From positions 558,001-622,000 of the forward strand of contig JARKIF010000012.1 in assembly GCA_029378245.1 (NCBI GenBank): DNA of 64,000 bases. Reading direction: 5' to 3'. Source of the DNA: Roridomyces roridus (Eukaryota > Basidiomycota > Agaricomycetes > Agaricales > Mycenaceae). Of the stretch, positions 44,125 through 56,428 are shown one piece after another (the stretch's first letter is position 1; every line of letters starts with the position of its first letter). The notes under the pieces were generated by a model. The model saw nothing but the letters and a program-made list of their open reading frames with translations. It was not told the origin of the DNA and did not search any database. Made by a program: the position numbers and the translations under genes.

Positions 44125-47100
44125 ATGGCGCTTTCGGTGGATGCACGGAGACATCGCCGGGCTGTGCTGCGGTATCTCCTCTCGGAGGACATCAGCCAAG
44201 ACAGCCGAGATGAGTGGCTGGACGCGCTGGAGGGAGCGCTGGATGAGCTCGGAGAGGCTGCTGGGCGGGGAAAGTGGCTTGCTGGGATCAAACGGAATCG
44301 AGTCCGTCTTGGGAGGGACTCGCCAAAGGGCACGTTGTCCCGGACGGACACTGACTCCTCTAGCAGCAGCGCCACGAACGAGTCTGCTGCTTCAGAGACG
44401 ACGAACCGCATCGCTACCCTCCGCCTCGTTGCTGCACAATCCACACCACCGTCTTTCCCTTCCGGTCCAAACCATCTACTGCTTTGCGCGGCACCGCAAG
44501 GGAGTCGGATCGCGTTCCCGTTACCGAAGGAGGACAGCGGATTCGCTATCGTGCCTTCCCAGGTCGGATGCCTCTTTGCGGCTGGGAACTTTGCCTTGTC
44601 TGACGATGGGGATATGGACATTTTGTATGGATTGACGGAATGGGACGGTGCGTGCCTATTGATTCTTCTATTCCTTTGCTTAGGATGACCCAGCTACCTC
44701 TCCGTGGCCGCCTGATGTGAGCCTCGTAGGCGGAACGTTTACCCTGCTCGGGGCCACATCCTCAGCCCAACACGCTGCCCTCCGTACAGCCCTTCGCGTT
44801 GGCGTCTACATCCACCTCGCACTCCTCCTCGAGCAACAATTCCTCGCCGACTCGGGTGTCCGGCTCACATTCCCTTTACCCCGCCCGAAAGTACACTCCC
44901 GAGCCCCTTCAGAACGGCAAGCTTCCGAAAAAGCCGACGACCATACCCAAACTCCTCCAGAGAGCGGTGGAGGCTCCAAGGGTCGTACAAGACCCTTCCT
45001 CCCGGGCATCCTCTCCTTCTTCGGCAAGAAGCACCAACACCCCAACCCGTCGCTCAAACATCTACACTCCAATTCAATCGCTTTCCCCACATCTACACCC
45101 ACCTCGAGTGCGCGGAGCGGCAACTCCCTCGACCTTGCACGGGAGGTCCTCCCCAGCCCGCGATCCCGATTGTCCAGCGACAGCGGCACGCGTCGGTTCT
45201 CATTCATGGGCGTCACCGCCTCCCCGCTCTCCCTCACCTCGCCCTTCTCCACCCAATCATATGCATCATCCGTTGCTTCCAAGGAGCCGGAACCAGAGGA
45301 TACATTCGCAGCGCTGCATGCCCGGATCGTTAGCACCGCGCCGCTGCTATCCGCGTCCCCGGATTTGAGGGTGGGGCCGCCGGTATTGATTGAAGAACTC
45401 GTGGCGAGGGAAAGGTCTCTTGGTATCGGTGTTGGCGTTGGTGGAGGGACGGCTGGAAAGATGGTACTCCGGGGTGACGAGCGCGTGGGGTTGACCAGTA
45501 TACTGGGATGGGACTCGCACGCGCGGGATAAGGAGAAGGGACAGCAGCAGCCGAAGCGAGGACAGGCGCTGCTCGATGGGCCGACGGGGTTCACGAGGAT
45601 GCAGGGCATTAGTGTGCTCGTTTCGAGGTTGGTGCCTGGGTCGTCGGATGGGCTTCCTGGAGGTGCCGGCGCGTCGCCTGCGTCTGTATCTGCCATGGAT
45701 ACGGGACGTAACTCAAAGTCGGGATCGGCGGCGTCAAGTCTGAGCTGGAGCGTCCCGTTTCGATGTCGATGACGGCTGCGGAGGCCTTGCAGGTGGGGTG
45801 TGGGAGACCAGAGTGGGTGACATGGAGGTTTTATGCGAGGGATGGAGATCAGACATTGGGCGGGATGATGCATGCTTTGGTGGAGGAGGCAGAGGAGCCA
45901 TGTGCGAGGACGGGGTGTATGTTCCCGAGAGGAAGGCACGTGCAGAGGATCGTGCATGGCGGTGTCAAGGTCGCCGTTAACGTTGAGGAGGTGCAGCCAG
46001 AGGAGGAGAAGGGAGATGACGAGGATGATACACCGGTGACGAAGGAGAAGGAGGGAAGCACGAGCTCTGCGGATAGTGCTTCTGATGGCACCCATATTGA
46101 TATGTGGGTTTCTTGTGGCGTTTGTGGTGCGCGGACGACTCGACGGCCAATGACCGAGGGCACCTTGTGAGTACTTGTCATCGCACTATATCTCTCCTCT
46201 CTGACGTCCTTCAAAGCTTGTTTTCTTGGGCCAAGTTTCTCGAGCTGCTGGTCTACTCGCCTGCAGTCGGCGCCCTATCGGAGGTTCTTTGTTCGCATAC
46301 CGATCCGTCAATAACATCCTCCATCACACCGACACCCTCCCGAGCTATCCCTACCACGAATTCCGCGCCTGCTGCAGACTCACAGCAGCCAGACCTCCCA
46401 TCTTCACGTCTTAGTCTCGTCCGACACTTTGCGCCCAAGGGCAAAAAGTACACGGTGCGCGTGACGCTGGCAGCACTTGACGAGGTATTCGAGCTTAGGG
46501 TGCCGCGGCTGCAGATTTCGAGAAGAGGTGGAGCGATGCTTGGCGTTTTGGCGAGCCCGAGTAAGGGTGAGGTTGGAGCGAGCGCGCGCAATTCGATTGC
46601 CAGCACGAGTACGAGCGCCAGTACTGCTACGAATCCGCAGAAGGGCGTGGTCGGGGAAGGCGGTGATGAGAAGCGGGCGCTGAGGAGGGAGATTACGGCT
46701 TGGTGGGCGGGGGTGTCTGATCATATGGATGAGCTGGAGACGACGCTCGTGGGGAGCACGCTTGTCGGGTTTCGGAAGGCGCTTCCCAGACTTCCGTCTG
46801 TGGATGACGCATGGGACTCGGCGGATGATACCGAGGAGGAAAGCGGTCAGACAACGCCTACGCGTGAATCTGCTCCGCCTCTACCGACGCCTCTAGCTGA
46901 CACAAAGGCGAAGACTTCGCAGTGGATCGCTGGGCTTCCGCCTAGTGCACCTACGACGCCGCAGATTGCCAAGAGCGCACAAGAGTTTTTCCCTTCAATC
47001 GCCCGGACATTCTCAGACCCTGTTACCTCTGACCTTACGCCCACATCATCCTCGGTAGCCCCGACGAGAGCAACCTCAGCTCCAGTATCTGAAGAATCTT

Positions 47101-49594
47101 TGGGTCTACCCGCGGCTCCCGAGCTTCCTACAGATTCACTGGCGTTGCTGACGCGTTTGCGGGAGACATTCCAGCGTACGGAGCAGGATCTTTACTCGCA
47201 GCTGGGTTCTTCGTCACCGACCGCGCTGAATGACGTCAGGCGGGCGTTTTTGCTTGCGGGGAGGAGCGCGGAGAAGCGGCTTGCTGCATGGCAGGCCAAG
47301 CATCTTCGGGGTGTTCCTGGTCGGAAGAAAAGAGGGAAGCAGCCTCCTGGGATGCAGCTCAACGCTCCCGAGCCCGAGTGGTGGGCCAAAGGATGTCATG
47401 CCGCGCCAAGCGGGAATGTCATCATCCGCGAGGACGATTGGGGGAGTATCATTGCATTTACGCTGAGGTGGGTTTGCGGGTCCCTGTCTGGGTCTGCGTG
47501 CTCATATTTGTGCTCTTTTCAGCTCGACGGACTATTATCGAGAATTGGCGAGCATGTCACTTCCACGAGGTGCCAACGGCCCGACTTCACCGGCCCTCAC
47601 GCCCTTGCCGGCCAACCCCACCTCTTCCTTCTTCTCTGCCCCCACAAACTACAAGCAGCTGTTTTCGTCATCTTTGCAGGCGGGCCCTGATCCAGACCAA
47701 GACGACGTTGTCTGGCACGAGGAGGAGGCGTACTCTGCCGTCATATCACGGAAGGAGCATCCCCGTGATGCTACGTCCTTGCTCTCGCTGCGTGAGGTAT
47801 TGAGGCAAAAGTCTCCCATGGACACGATTAGCGCGTCGGTGTTGGCCAGTAGCAGCGGGATCTCGCGATTCGGGAGTCTAGGGAGTGCTGCGACTAGGGG
47901 CTCGATGGGATCGCTTGCGCCTCCGTCTGCGTGGGCTAAACCGGATGTGCAGATCAGTCGGACGGCGGCGGGTGGGGAGGTTACGGCTGCTGAGTCGGCA
48001 GAGTCGGTCGGGAAGATTCTACATGGTCTCGAGTCGGCGGGATCGCGAGAAGGGGAAGCTGGGTCCCGTCCAGCGTCATCTGCTTCGCAGCACAATGTGG
48101 TCGCGGCTGGAATCTTTGCGGACACGCAGATCAAGCGCGGCAAGGCGGCCTCCATCTTGTCTGCCGAAAGCGATGGCACGGTGGACGGGAAGGATGACGG
48201 CTCTGTACCGGCGGCTGACGAGGAGACCACTCCAAAGCACACCAAGGATGTGACGGATGGGCCAGCGCCGTCACAGTCCTCCTTCCACTCGCTGACGAGT
48301 GGTCTCTCGAGCGCCATGCGATACGTGCTAAGCACAGGCGAAGTCCCTCGACCTTCGATGTTCTCGAAGAACCACCACGGACTGCTCGCTCCCGCCGACG
48401 CTTTCGCGATCGACGAGCGCCCGCATGTCAAGTACGACTGGACCATCGGCAAACGGCTCAAGTTTAGCTGCACGGTGTACTATGCCAGGCAATTCGACAA
48501 TCTGCGCAAGCGGTGCGGGATTGATGATGTTTTTCTCAAGAGTTTGTCCAGGAGCGCCAACTGGGCTGCCGAGGGCGGGAAGAGCAAGTCGAATTTCTGG
48601 AAGACGGCGGATGATAGGTTTATCATCAAGACGCTGGTGAATGCGTGGAACGTTGCGGATTTGTGAGTCTGTCCTCCTCTTATATGCCTGCTACTCGGAA
48701 GCTGAGCCGAGTATCTTGACAGACAAGTTCTTATCGAGCTGGCACCTTCCTATTTCCGGTATATGGAAACGACAGCAAGCAAAGCTACGGTGCTGGCCAA
48801 GCTTATCGGATTCTACACCATTGAGATCCGGAACCTCGAGACGGGGACGGTGCAGTCCAAGGCGGATCTACTGGTCATGGAGAATCTGTTCTATGACCAG
48901 AAGATTGTCAAGACGTTTGACCTCAAGGGCATTCAGGGCCGCAAGGTCAAGTCGTCCGCTGGCGATGTCAAGACTCTGTTTGACGGGGAGTGGATTGAAG
49001 GTGAGTCGGGAGACATCTTTTCGGCGTTCGGTGCTGACGGTTTGCAGGGCAGCAACGGACGCTTACGCTGGTGCGCCCGCATTCCAAGCTCGTGCTGAGG
49101 GAGGCTATACGGAGCGACGCCGAGTTTCTCGCCAAGAGTAACATCATGGACTACTCGTGCGTCTCTTGTCTCTGCAGCCGACGTAATCCTGACCACTTTT
49201 CACGCAGCCTCCTCCTCGGCGTCGACCAAGAGCGGAAACAGATTGCCTGCGGGCTTGTGGACACCATCGGTACATCATCCCTCTCCCGTACCTCACTGCC
49301 GACTGACGTCCTGCTGCAGGGAGCTACACCTTTGCCAAGACACTGGAGTACAAGGCGAAACAGGGGCTGAATCAGGGGAACAAGGAAGTGACGGTCATGC
49401 CGCCCGCAGAGTACCAGGAGCGGTTTACGAGTGCGTTGGAGGGATACTTCCTGGCCTGTCCTGGTGCGTTTCGCGTTCTTGCTTTGATTTCTAGGATGGC
49501 CGAGCTGACAGTCGACTATACAGACAAGTGGTCCCGCCCGATGGATGATAGTAAGCCCGTCGAGGACCCGTTGCTTCTTCCTAGTGTGCTATAA
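44125..49594 (+). CDS. fab1: Fab1/PIKfyve-type phosphatidylinositol-3-phosphate 5-kinase lacking a FYVE domain
   Basis: Makes PtdIns(3,5)P2 from PtdIns3P on endosome and vacuole membranes. From ATG 44125 (MALSVDARRHRRAVLRYLL) there is no FYVE zinc finger. A TCP1/Cpn60-like region comes first (VSLVGGTFTLLGATSSAQ). The Fab1-specific Cys-rich region follows, with CARTGCMFPRG, HIDMWVSCGVCG and FSWAKFLELLVYSP. After long low-complexity linkers the kinase core has YDWTIGKRLKFSCTVYY, WKTADDRFIIKTL, FDLKGIQGRKVK and SNIMDYSLLLGVDQERK. About ten introns; one of 53 nt (45686-45738) hides in a long frame. Stop TAA 49592-49594; roughly 1,650-1,700 residues versus over 2,000 in FYVE-bearing Fab1. Frames join cleanly. 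Confidence 0.85.
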
Positions 49595-49925
49595 AACGAT
49601 ACCTTTACTCTCTTTGCTAATTATCCTAATGGCACGCATGACTGTAATTTACCATCTCTCTCCTACTTAAAAACGGACCTATCATGTACAAGGGAATACA
49701 AATTGTATTGACAGTAGTTACTTCTTGGGCACACTACACATTCATCTGCAGTTTGTGGGCAGAGGCGTCGGAGCCTCGGAGGCAAAACTGTACGGATCAA
49801 ACACCAAACAAACAAAATCTCGGACCTGGCTTTCATCTTGGCCAGGTTAGCTTCCACTGCTTCATTTCCGCAGTGCAAGGCAACTTGAATTTTCACTCGT
49901 ATTCCCAGAATTTGACCACAAAACC

Positions 49926-51193
49926 ATGCCGTCCGCCGACGAGCTCCGTGCTCGTATCGTACAGATTTCCGACTCGATAGCGGGCCATAAACAAGCCATA
50001 CGAGACCTCGAACTCGAGCGGTGTGTCTCAAAAAGCGAGCTCAACACCCTCCTCGACCCTATGTCGCGTCTACCATTCGAGATGATCTCCGACATCTTCC
50101 TGCTGGCCGCTCCGAACGCCAAAGCCGCTTCCGCTCTGTCGGCTGTGTGTCGCAGCTGGAATCGTGTTGCGCTCTCAATGCCGTCTCTCTGGACTACAAT
50201 CAGTAATCGATATGTCAAACTCCCAGCCGCGTTCACGAATCTTCTGAACTTGTGGCTCGCTCGAGGGCAGAACCTCCCCGTGTCCATGACTCTGGGGTAC
50301 CCCAGTGTGTCTTTGGATGCCGTCGACCTCATCATCTCCAGCTTAAATCGACTGGAAAAGCTGAACATCTCCATCGATGACTTGGTCCTGCGTTTCAAGT
50401 CTGCGTGGTCTCGCCATGAAGGCCTTGACGCACCTAACGGTGAACGCAGCGAGGGCAAATCCGAATTACCCAGAGGACTTGCTTGAGATCATACGTAACG
50501 CACCGAATCTCGTTGAATTCTGCATATATGATGCGGTCGAGCCCTTTGAGGACTTGCACTTTGACAGTGTTCTCACCCACGCGTCCCTCCAACACCTCCG
50601 TTTCGGCAGGTTCTTCGACGACTGGGACCGCCACCATCCATTGGATTTCGCCGTGTACACCTTCCCGGAGATGTTGTCCCACCTCACATCACCCTCCCTC
50701 CACACGCTCCAGTTCTTCCCGTCCGGAGACATCCTCGGTAATATAGAGATGCTTCTCGCATTTCTGAATAGATCCTCACCACCTCTGCGCTCGTTGCAGC
50801 TCGGCTCACCACTGGCCGGCCGACTAGGAGAAATCACGCTTTCATGCTTGCGCCTCATGCCCACCCTCACAAACCTCCATGTCTTGGGCTTCGTCCCCCA
50901 CATCCTCGAGCTATTGATCCCTGACCCGGCTCTCCTCCCAGACCTTCGAGATTTCAAAATCACGGGAGGACTCGTCGGAGGAATGGGCAGCCGGCCAGAG
51001 TTTGAACTTGGACGCAGTTTTGAGCTTTTTGACTGAGAGGCGCGCGAACCTCCGATCCTTCCAGCTTCTTGTCATATCTGAACCAGCGGGGATCTTCGGT
51101 GGTTGTGAACATATTACCGATTCGTTCCGTCAGCTCGCGAAAGATTCGGGCATGCACATTTGCATTGGAACGCAGGAGAAGGACATTGTATGA
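49926..51193 (+). CDS. F-box/LRR protein, frame-slipped
   Basis: ATG 49926 begins a short coiled coil (DELRARIVQISDSIAGHKQAIRDLELE) and an F-box (SRLPFEMISDIFLLAAPNAKAASALSAVCRSW), followed by the usual SMPSLWTTI segment and leucine-rich text (HASLQHLRFGRFFDDW, LRSLQLGSPLAGRLGEITLSCLRLMPTLTNLHVLGF). It ends QLAKDSGMHICIGTQEKDIV at 51193. Two +1 frame slips are needed, near 50390 (CTGCGTTTCAAG) and near 50990 (GCCGGCCAGAG), with no intron available. Otherwise the fold is continuous. It may be a young pseudogene or contain consensus errors. It is paralogous to the decayed copy at 51708. Confidence 0.6.
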
Positions 51194-51707
51194 GGTATTT
51201 GGATGTGGAACCGTACTAGGAAACTTTGCTGACGAATGCCCTCAGTTCGCTGCCGTCTAGATTTCATACCAGTGTGGGGCAACATCTTGGAATTTTCTTG
51301 TTTTTTCCTGCTTTGTTCTTGCGAGTACTGTAATATGCATATGTACCAATTCAAGTCCACGATTGGAGTGGGTCGGCCTCTTCGTGTTTCAGCTTCCGAC
51401 GCTCGTCGGAGTCGCTCGAGAGTCGATGGGCTGGGTCCTCTTTCCGAGTCTTTCGTGGTTGGAGAGTAGACTCACATTCACAAAATTTTGCGTGATACGG
51501 TATGATATACCATACACTGACTTGATCCACTTCGCTGAAACATGTTCAACTTCACTTCTAGGTTCAACACACAAGTTTAACGTCACATGAGCGCGAATTC
51601 TTGATGATCACGATCAGAACATCAATCACAGCTTGTCTTACACGGTTACACCACCACCATCTTTCCGACTCCTTTAGAAATCGGACCCATTTTCACCCAC
51701 AACGCTC

Positions 51708-52655
51708 ATGTCCGCTGCTGACAAGGTCCGCAGGCGCATCGAGGAGATCTCTGAAACGATAGAACGGCAAAAAGACGTGCTCAGGGGCCTCGAACGCCAA
51801 AAGAGCGATGCCCAAAGCCTGCTTGACTCGATGTCCAAACTCCCTTTCCAACTTTCCTCTGAGATCTTGCTGGACTCCCTCCATCACTGCGGAGCATGCA
51901 GGCTTCTACAGCGTTGCTGGGCATGCACATTTGCCAATGATGGAGCGATATCGCGCTCGCCACCCCATCTTTGTGGACCAACTTCAAATTCTCCAACAAG
52001 AGTGTTCATGCCAGCGGAAGTAGGGAAATCCGAGCGCTGTGGCTTCCTCGCTCGAGGAACCTACCGCTCATGCTCTCCCTGCATGGTATCGCGTTCGTTG
52101 AACTCGTCCAGAGTATGGGTGACCATGGGCTTCGGGTTCAAGCTCTACATCTCTTGTATCCGAGGGAGAGGTTCTACGTGTGGAGAAGAGCGAACGCGGC
52201 GCAGATACCTCTCAACTCTGCCAACATTACGGTCCTTGACGGTCGAGGGACTCGGGAGGAACTGGATGACAGTCTCATGTCGTGGTTATAGATCTTGCGA
52301 GGGCTACCGAAACTCAACACCTGGGATTTCAAAGGCTTGCATTTCCGAACCGCCGAAGCCATTGAAATTCACTCGTCGCTTCCGACACCTGTATCTTGGA
52401 GTAGGACGACTCCGCAAGGGTTCTTCGGTATCTCACACTGCCCCCTCTGTACCCTCCACATCTCCGACGGGAACAGGAGGCAGCTTTGACCATATTATAA
52501 ATGAGCTCTTTCGGGACCGTTCGCTCAGCTCGTGGACAGGGGGATGCAAATTTCGATCAAGAGGTACCAAAGGATCTTCATGTGAGGCAAGTGTAACAAT
52601 GCTATTCTCATGTCACAGAGATGAATTGAATGTCTTTCCTAGAACTTGGGTCTAA
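51708..52655 (+). pseudogene. Decayed tandem copy of the preceding F-box gene
   Basis: ATG 51708 gives VRRRIEEISETIERQKDVL and SKLPFQLSSEIL, colinear with the coiled coil and F-box of the gene at 49926. Homology then breaks up among three frames with stops (for example LPKLNTWDFKGLHFRTAEA around 52300). The flank at about 52830-52930 resembles that at about 51390-51480 downstream of the first gene (shared GGGCTGGG, CGTGGTTGGAGAG), so the duplication covered gene plus 3' flank. Confidence 0.65.
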
Positions 52656-53639
52656 TTTTATTGGACGACTAGTTGGCCTTCGTTTGACTACGTGTGTAAG
52701 GCACGGATTTGCTCGAGATGACGTCCAACTTACATGGGAAGATTCTTTCCAACATGATCGAAGTATTACCTACCTCAAATCCAGAATCTTCATCTGATAG
52801 GCTCCGCAGCCGTCCTAGCATCCGGTGGGACCGGAAGCCTGCGCTGTAGCTTCTGAATATCCACGGGCTGGGCCGTTTTCCGCAAGTTCTCCGTGGTTGG
52901 AGAGCGGATTCACGTGAGCCAATATCGTGCGATTCCACATTCATTCCATGGAGCTCGCACACGTTGATTGATCCACGTCTTGCTGTAATATCAAAGGTTG
53001 GGAAAAAATTCAACTTCCACATCTCGCGCATCATTACACTTCGAAGCCACACCTATGCTCTGGTCCTGACTTGCGAACGAAGGGCCTCATATTCATATTG
53101 CCTTCCCGTTGTCAACTTGTCATGCTCAGGTCTGTCAGCCCTGTCGTACTTTTCCGATCTTTCAAAATGGACATGCGATCAACATCCCGGAATACACTAC
53201 TGCCCTATCGAAAGGAAATTCAAGTGAACATCTCAACATCTCCTCAGCTCCATCCCGCGGTCGTCAGCATATGAAGGCTCTATTCATTTTATCCGACAGT
53301 ATGCACTGCACCAAACGCTTCTCACGCCCGAGTTACCCATATCGGCGGGTTGCACTCTCCGGGCATGAGGCTTGTCTCGCTGCCAGACGGGAGCCGGCTT
53401 CCCTTTTAGGGTTGACTTGACCGTCTAACCCTCGACGGGGAGCTCACGTCAATTCTGAATAGGATGCCCGCATATAAGAAGGTTAGACTGTGCTTGGTGT
53501 GTCCTCTTGACACCCTGAGCCCGCCGTCGCGTCGCCCCACTTGAGCTCGCTCCCAAGCCTACAGTTCTTCACACCTGGTAAGCTACAGGCGGCAACGCGG
53601 GTCAATCGCTCAGTGCTGAACTGGATAGATAGAGGTCAA

Positions 53640-55199
53640 ATGAAATTCGGCGTGCCAACGGCGTTGCCTTCACCGTGGCCACATCTCTTGGAAAGCAACG
53701 ACGCTCCCAACGAGGTGGAAATCACATCCATCCGTCAGTTCATACTGGAGCACCAGGCCCGGCTGGAGATACTCGATAATCAAGCTCCGGCCACGCTTTC
53801 TTCTTCTTCGCGTGACGCGCTCGCATATTCAATTCAACGACACCGTTCAATACTATCGGCTGTTCGTCGCGTGCCGCCGGAGTTATGGTCCGAAATCTTC
53901 GAACTTCTCACACCCTTCACACGTTACGTGGGCCCGGCACACGCCGTGGATTCTCCCCCGTGGCCTCTTACTTTCATCTGCCGGTCTTGGAGGGATACTG
54001 CACTCTTGAACCCATTCCTCTGGTGCACTATCAACATCGTTCGACCGACCCAACTCCCTCTCGTCTACACGCATCCGCTGTCCTCGATCGAAACTCAACT
54101 CCACCGCTCAGCCAAGGTGCCGCTCAAAGTGTCGGTCGATTGGTGGGGCGGTGAAGATGCGGCCGAGGAATCACTGCTCGATTTGTTGATTCTCCATTCT
54201 TCCCGTTGGAGGACATTCCAGGCCAGGATCATGGGCAGGGATATCGGTATCCTGGGTCGGCTGCAGGGCGTCCGCACTCACATTCCCCAGCTGAGAAAGT
54301 TCAGTTGCATCAGCCGCACAAATTTGTGCTATACTACGCCAGAACATGCTCTGACCGGCGCACCCTCCCTGCGCGAGATCATCCTCGCCGATGCCACCTC
54401 TCACTGCGCCTCGCCGCGTTTCTACGTCCCGTGGGCCCAGATCACTCGCTGCCAGGGCGTATTCGACACGCGTGTGCAGTTGGAAATCATGTTCGCCGCT
54501 CCCAACCTCGTCCAGTGCACCATGTCCAGCACGTCCGCACTGGTCCAGGTTCCCCCTCCCGACATGGGCATCGCAGTACTCCCCCATCTGCGCCGCCTGT
54601 GCCTCGACGAAGACTTCGTATTGAATCACATCAGTGCACCTGCATTGGAGGAGCTGCGTCTGGAAGGCCCACTAGATTTGGCGCTGCCTTTCTTCCAACG
54701 TTCCGCATCCTCATCAGAGTCGTGTCCGTTGACGAAACTCGTCCTAGATCAGGGTTGGACAGACGACGCTCCGTGTATTATTCTACAGGTTCTCAAACTC
54801 CTCCCGGCGTTGGAGTTACTTATGATGGACCGCTTCCCTGGGACGGAGCCGCAGGGCTTTTGGAATGCCATGACACTATCCGAGTCTGAGTCGGGCACCG
54901 ATTGCAAGGGCCTCTGTCCGAATCTCACATCAATCGCATGTCCCTGGCTCCGAGATGACGCGTCGGAGACGTTGACCATCGAGGCATTCTTCACCATGCT
55001 ACGCTCGCGTCGACGTCGCCATTGTGGTGGTTTGAAGTCCGTGCGTCTGCTGACGTTCCCTTGTTACAAATACATCGCGCGGTTCGAGGAGGCGCAGCAG
55101 AGACTTGCGGAGGAGCTTGTGGGAATTCATCTCCCCTTTCTGTTTCATGCGCAATGGGACGAAACGATGGAGAGGTGTCGGTTTGATTATTATGAATAA
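53640..55199 (+). CDS. F-box/LRR protein, intact single exon
   Basis: The open frame reaches back to 53541, but the first ATG is at 53640 (MKFGVPTALPSPWPHLL), giving 519 residues to TAA 55197-55199. A helical region (IRQFILEHQARLEILDNQ) precedes the F-box SILSAVRRVPPELWSEIFELL; FICRSWRDTALLNPFLWCTI follows in the standard place. The remainder is the leucine-rich domain (LPHLRRLCLDEDFVLNHISAPALEELRLEG, ILQVLKLLPALELLMMDRF) and C-terminal NLTSIACPWL. Unlike its neighbours it has no frame damage and no intron. Likely a Skp1-binding substrate adaptor; target unknown. Confidence 0.8.
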   Translation: MKFGVPTALPSPWPHLLESNDAPNEVEITSIRQFILEHQARLEILDNQAPATLSSSSRDALAYSIQRHRSILSAVRRVPPELWSEIFELLTPFTRYVGPAHAVDSPPWPLTFICRSWRDTALLNPFLWCTINIVRPTQLPLVYTHPLSSIETQLHRSAKVPLKVSVDWWGGEDAAEESLLDLLILHSSRWRTFQARIMGRDIGILGRLQGVRTHIPQLRKFSCISRTNLCYTTPEHALTGAPSLREIILADATSHCASPRFYVPWAQITRCQGVFDTRVQLEIMFAAPNLVQCTMSSTSALVQVPPPDMGIAVLPHLRRLCLDEDFVLNHISAPALEELRLEGPLDLALPFFQRSASSSESCPLTKLVLDQGWTDDAPCIILQVLKLLPALELLMMDRFPGTEPQGFWNAMTLSESESGTDCKGLCPNLTSIACPWLRDDASETLTIEAFFTMLRSRRRRHCGGLKSVRLLTFPCYKYIARFEEAQQRLAEELVGIHLPFLFHAQWDETMERCRFDYYE

Positions 55200-55332
55200 T
55201 GTATGTAGATCATTTACATACGAGAACAGAGTTCTTCCTCGTGCTGAATTGCTAGGACTCACAAGAAATCTCCTGATTCTCAAACATTTCCAGCTGAAAC
55301 TCGACCGACCGCTTTCGTGGATTCGTAACTCA

Positions 55333-55611
55333 TTATACCTCTACTAATGTAGTGCCAGTATAATTATCTACACCGTCCTTGATCAGCGGGAACAACTCGA
55401 CAATCGGTTCAACCTTAGGACGCGCGAAAAACTCGAGCATGTGTTTCTGGACCGAGCGCGGGGCGGCTTCCAAGCCCTGGAGGTTGATTCCGCTAGGCAC
55501 GAGAGCCAGAGTGGGGATGCAGCCGGATGCTGAGGTGATCGAACGAGATAGTGAGCGGGAAGATGGTACCGCGGGGCTTCCCAGGTATCTATTGAGTTCA
55601 GTGACACACAA
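55333..55611 (-). pseudogene. Possible zinc-type alcohol dehydrogenase C-terminal remnant
   Basis: Minus-strand frame ending at 55333 reads HMLEFFARPKVEPIVELFPL and ends GTTLVEV. This is reminiscent of the C-terminal strand-helix of medium-chain dehydrogenases (E-F-x-...-P-x-x-E-x-F-P-L). No cofactor motif or upstream exons are found. Weak call; it may be chance similarity. It abuts copy 2 of the dispersed repeat. Confidence 0.25.
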
Positions 55612-55703
55612 TAATGCAATGAAAATGGGAGGGTACCGTCACCGTCGGTAGGCACGGCTGCCAGTTGGACAAGAAGCTAGTAGTGACGACGAGAAAGTCG
55701 AGT

Positions 55704-56147
55704 CTTGCCGGAGTTTCCAAAGGCAGACGGAACAAGCAAGGCTTCTCGGAGGATTTCGGGTGGATACAAGCGCTTAACACGGGAAACCGAGGCAACTACC
55801 CCGAGTGGAGTCCCGATGTTGAAACTTCAAGTCGGCGACATCTTCCGATATTCCTTCAATTAAACATACGGAACTCGGCCCCCGAGCTCGTTCCTTGACT
55901 GGACTGGCTGGCCAGGAAACCGGATTGGTGTCGTTTCAGCAATTGTCAAGCAACCCTGGTGTGCCAGTGGGTAGATACGTGATTGGCGCTTAGCGCGCAG
56001 CGCGCGGGAACGGGGATTGGGATACTTACGGCTTCCGGACCTAATCCACGACGCCGATGAGATAGTACTTGGAGCTTGAACCAGGATTTCTGTAAGTTGG
56101 CGGAGTGCCGTGAGCGGGGAAACTTTTGATCGGCTTATGGTGAACGC
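55704..56147 (+). repeat. Dispersed repeat, copy 2
   Basis: Second copy of the 41952-42360 repeat, in the same orientation and about 35 bp longer. It carries a short GCGC-rich insertion (GCGCTTAGCGCGCAGCGCGC) in the middle. Divergence is moderate, so the copies are not recent. Confidence 0.8.
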
Positions 56148-56428
56148 TGCATAACATTCGGAATCTTTCCACGAATATTATCTAGGGGACGTCTTTTTTT
56201 TCGGCGGAGAGGCCGCATAGTAGCGTGAGGGTTGAACGTTGAACGTTGAACATCCCGTATGTTTCGATTTCTCACATCGGAGATCGAAGGCCGTTTCGGC
56301 ATGTTGCAAAATGGACGAATTCGTCTGATTAGGTTCTACATTAGAATAACTACACAACGAGGTTGAAATAAGGATAGAGTAGATAATTGAGTGATTATAA
56401 TAAGAGCTAGAACTCATGAAATTGGTAT

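Noticed and set aside
45660..45770. Frameshift in the Fab1 gene
   Set aside because: A 53-nt GT-AG intron at 45686-45738 with a CGTAAC branch-like site joins ...ASPAS to SELERPVSMS in phase, so no damage is needed.
44806..46095. 429-codon minus-strand frame
   Set aside because: Antisense shadow of GC-rich kinase exons; composition is Arg/Ser/Pro-rich without domains, and the sense strand is clearly coding.
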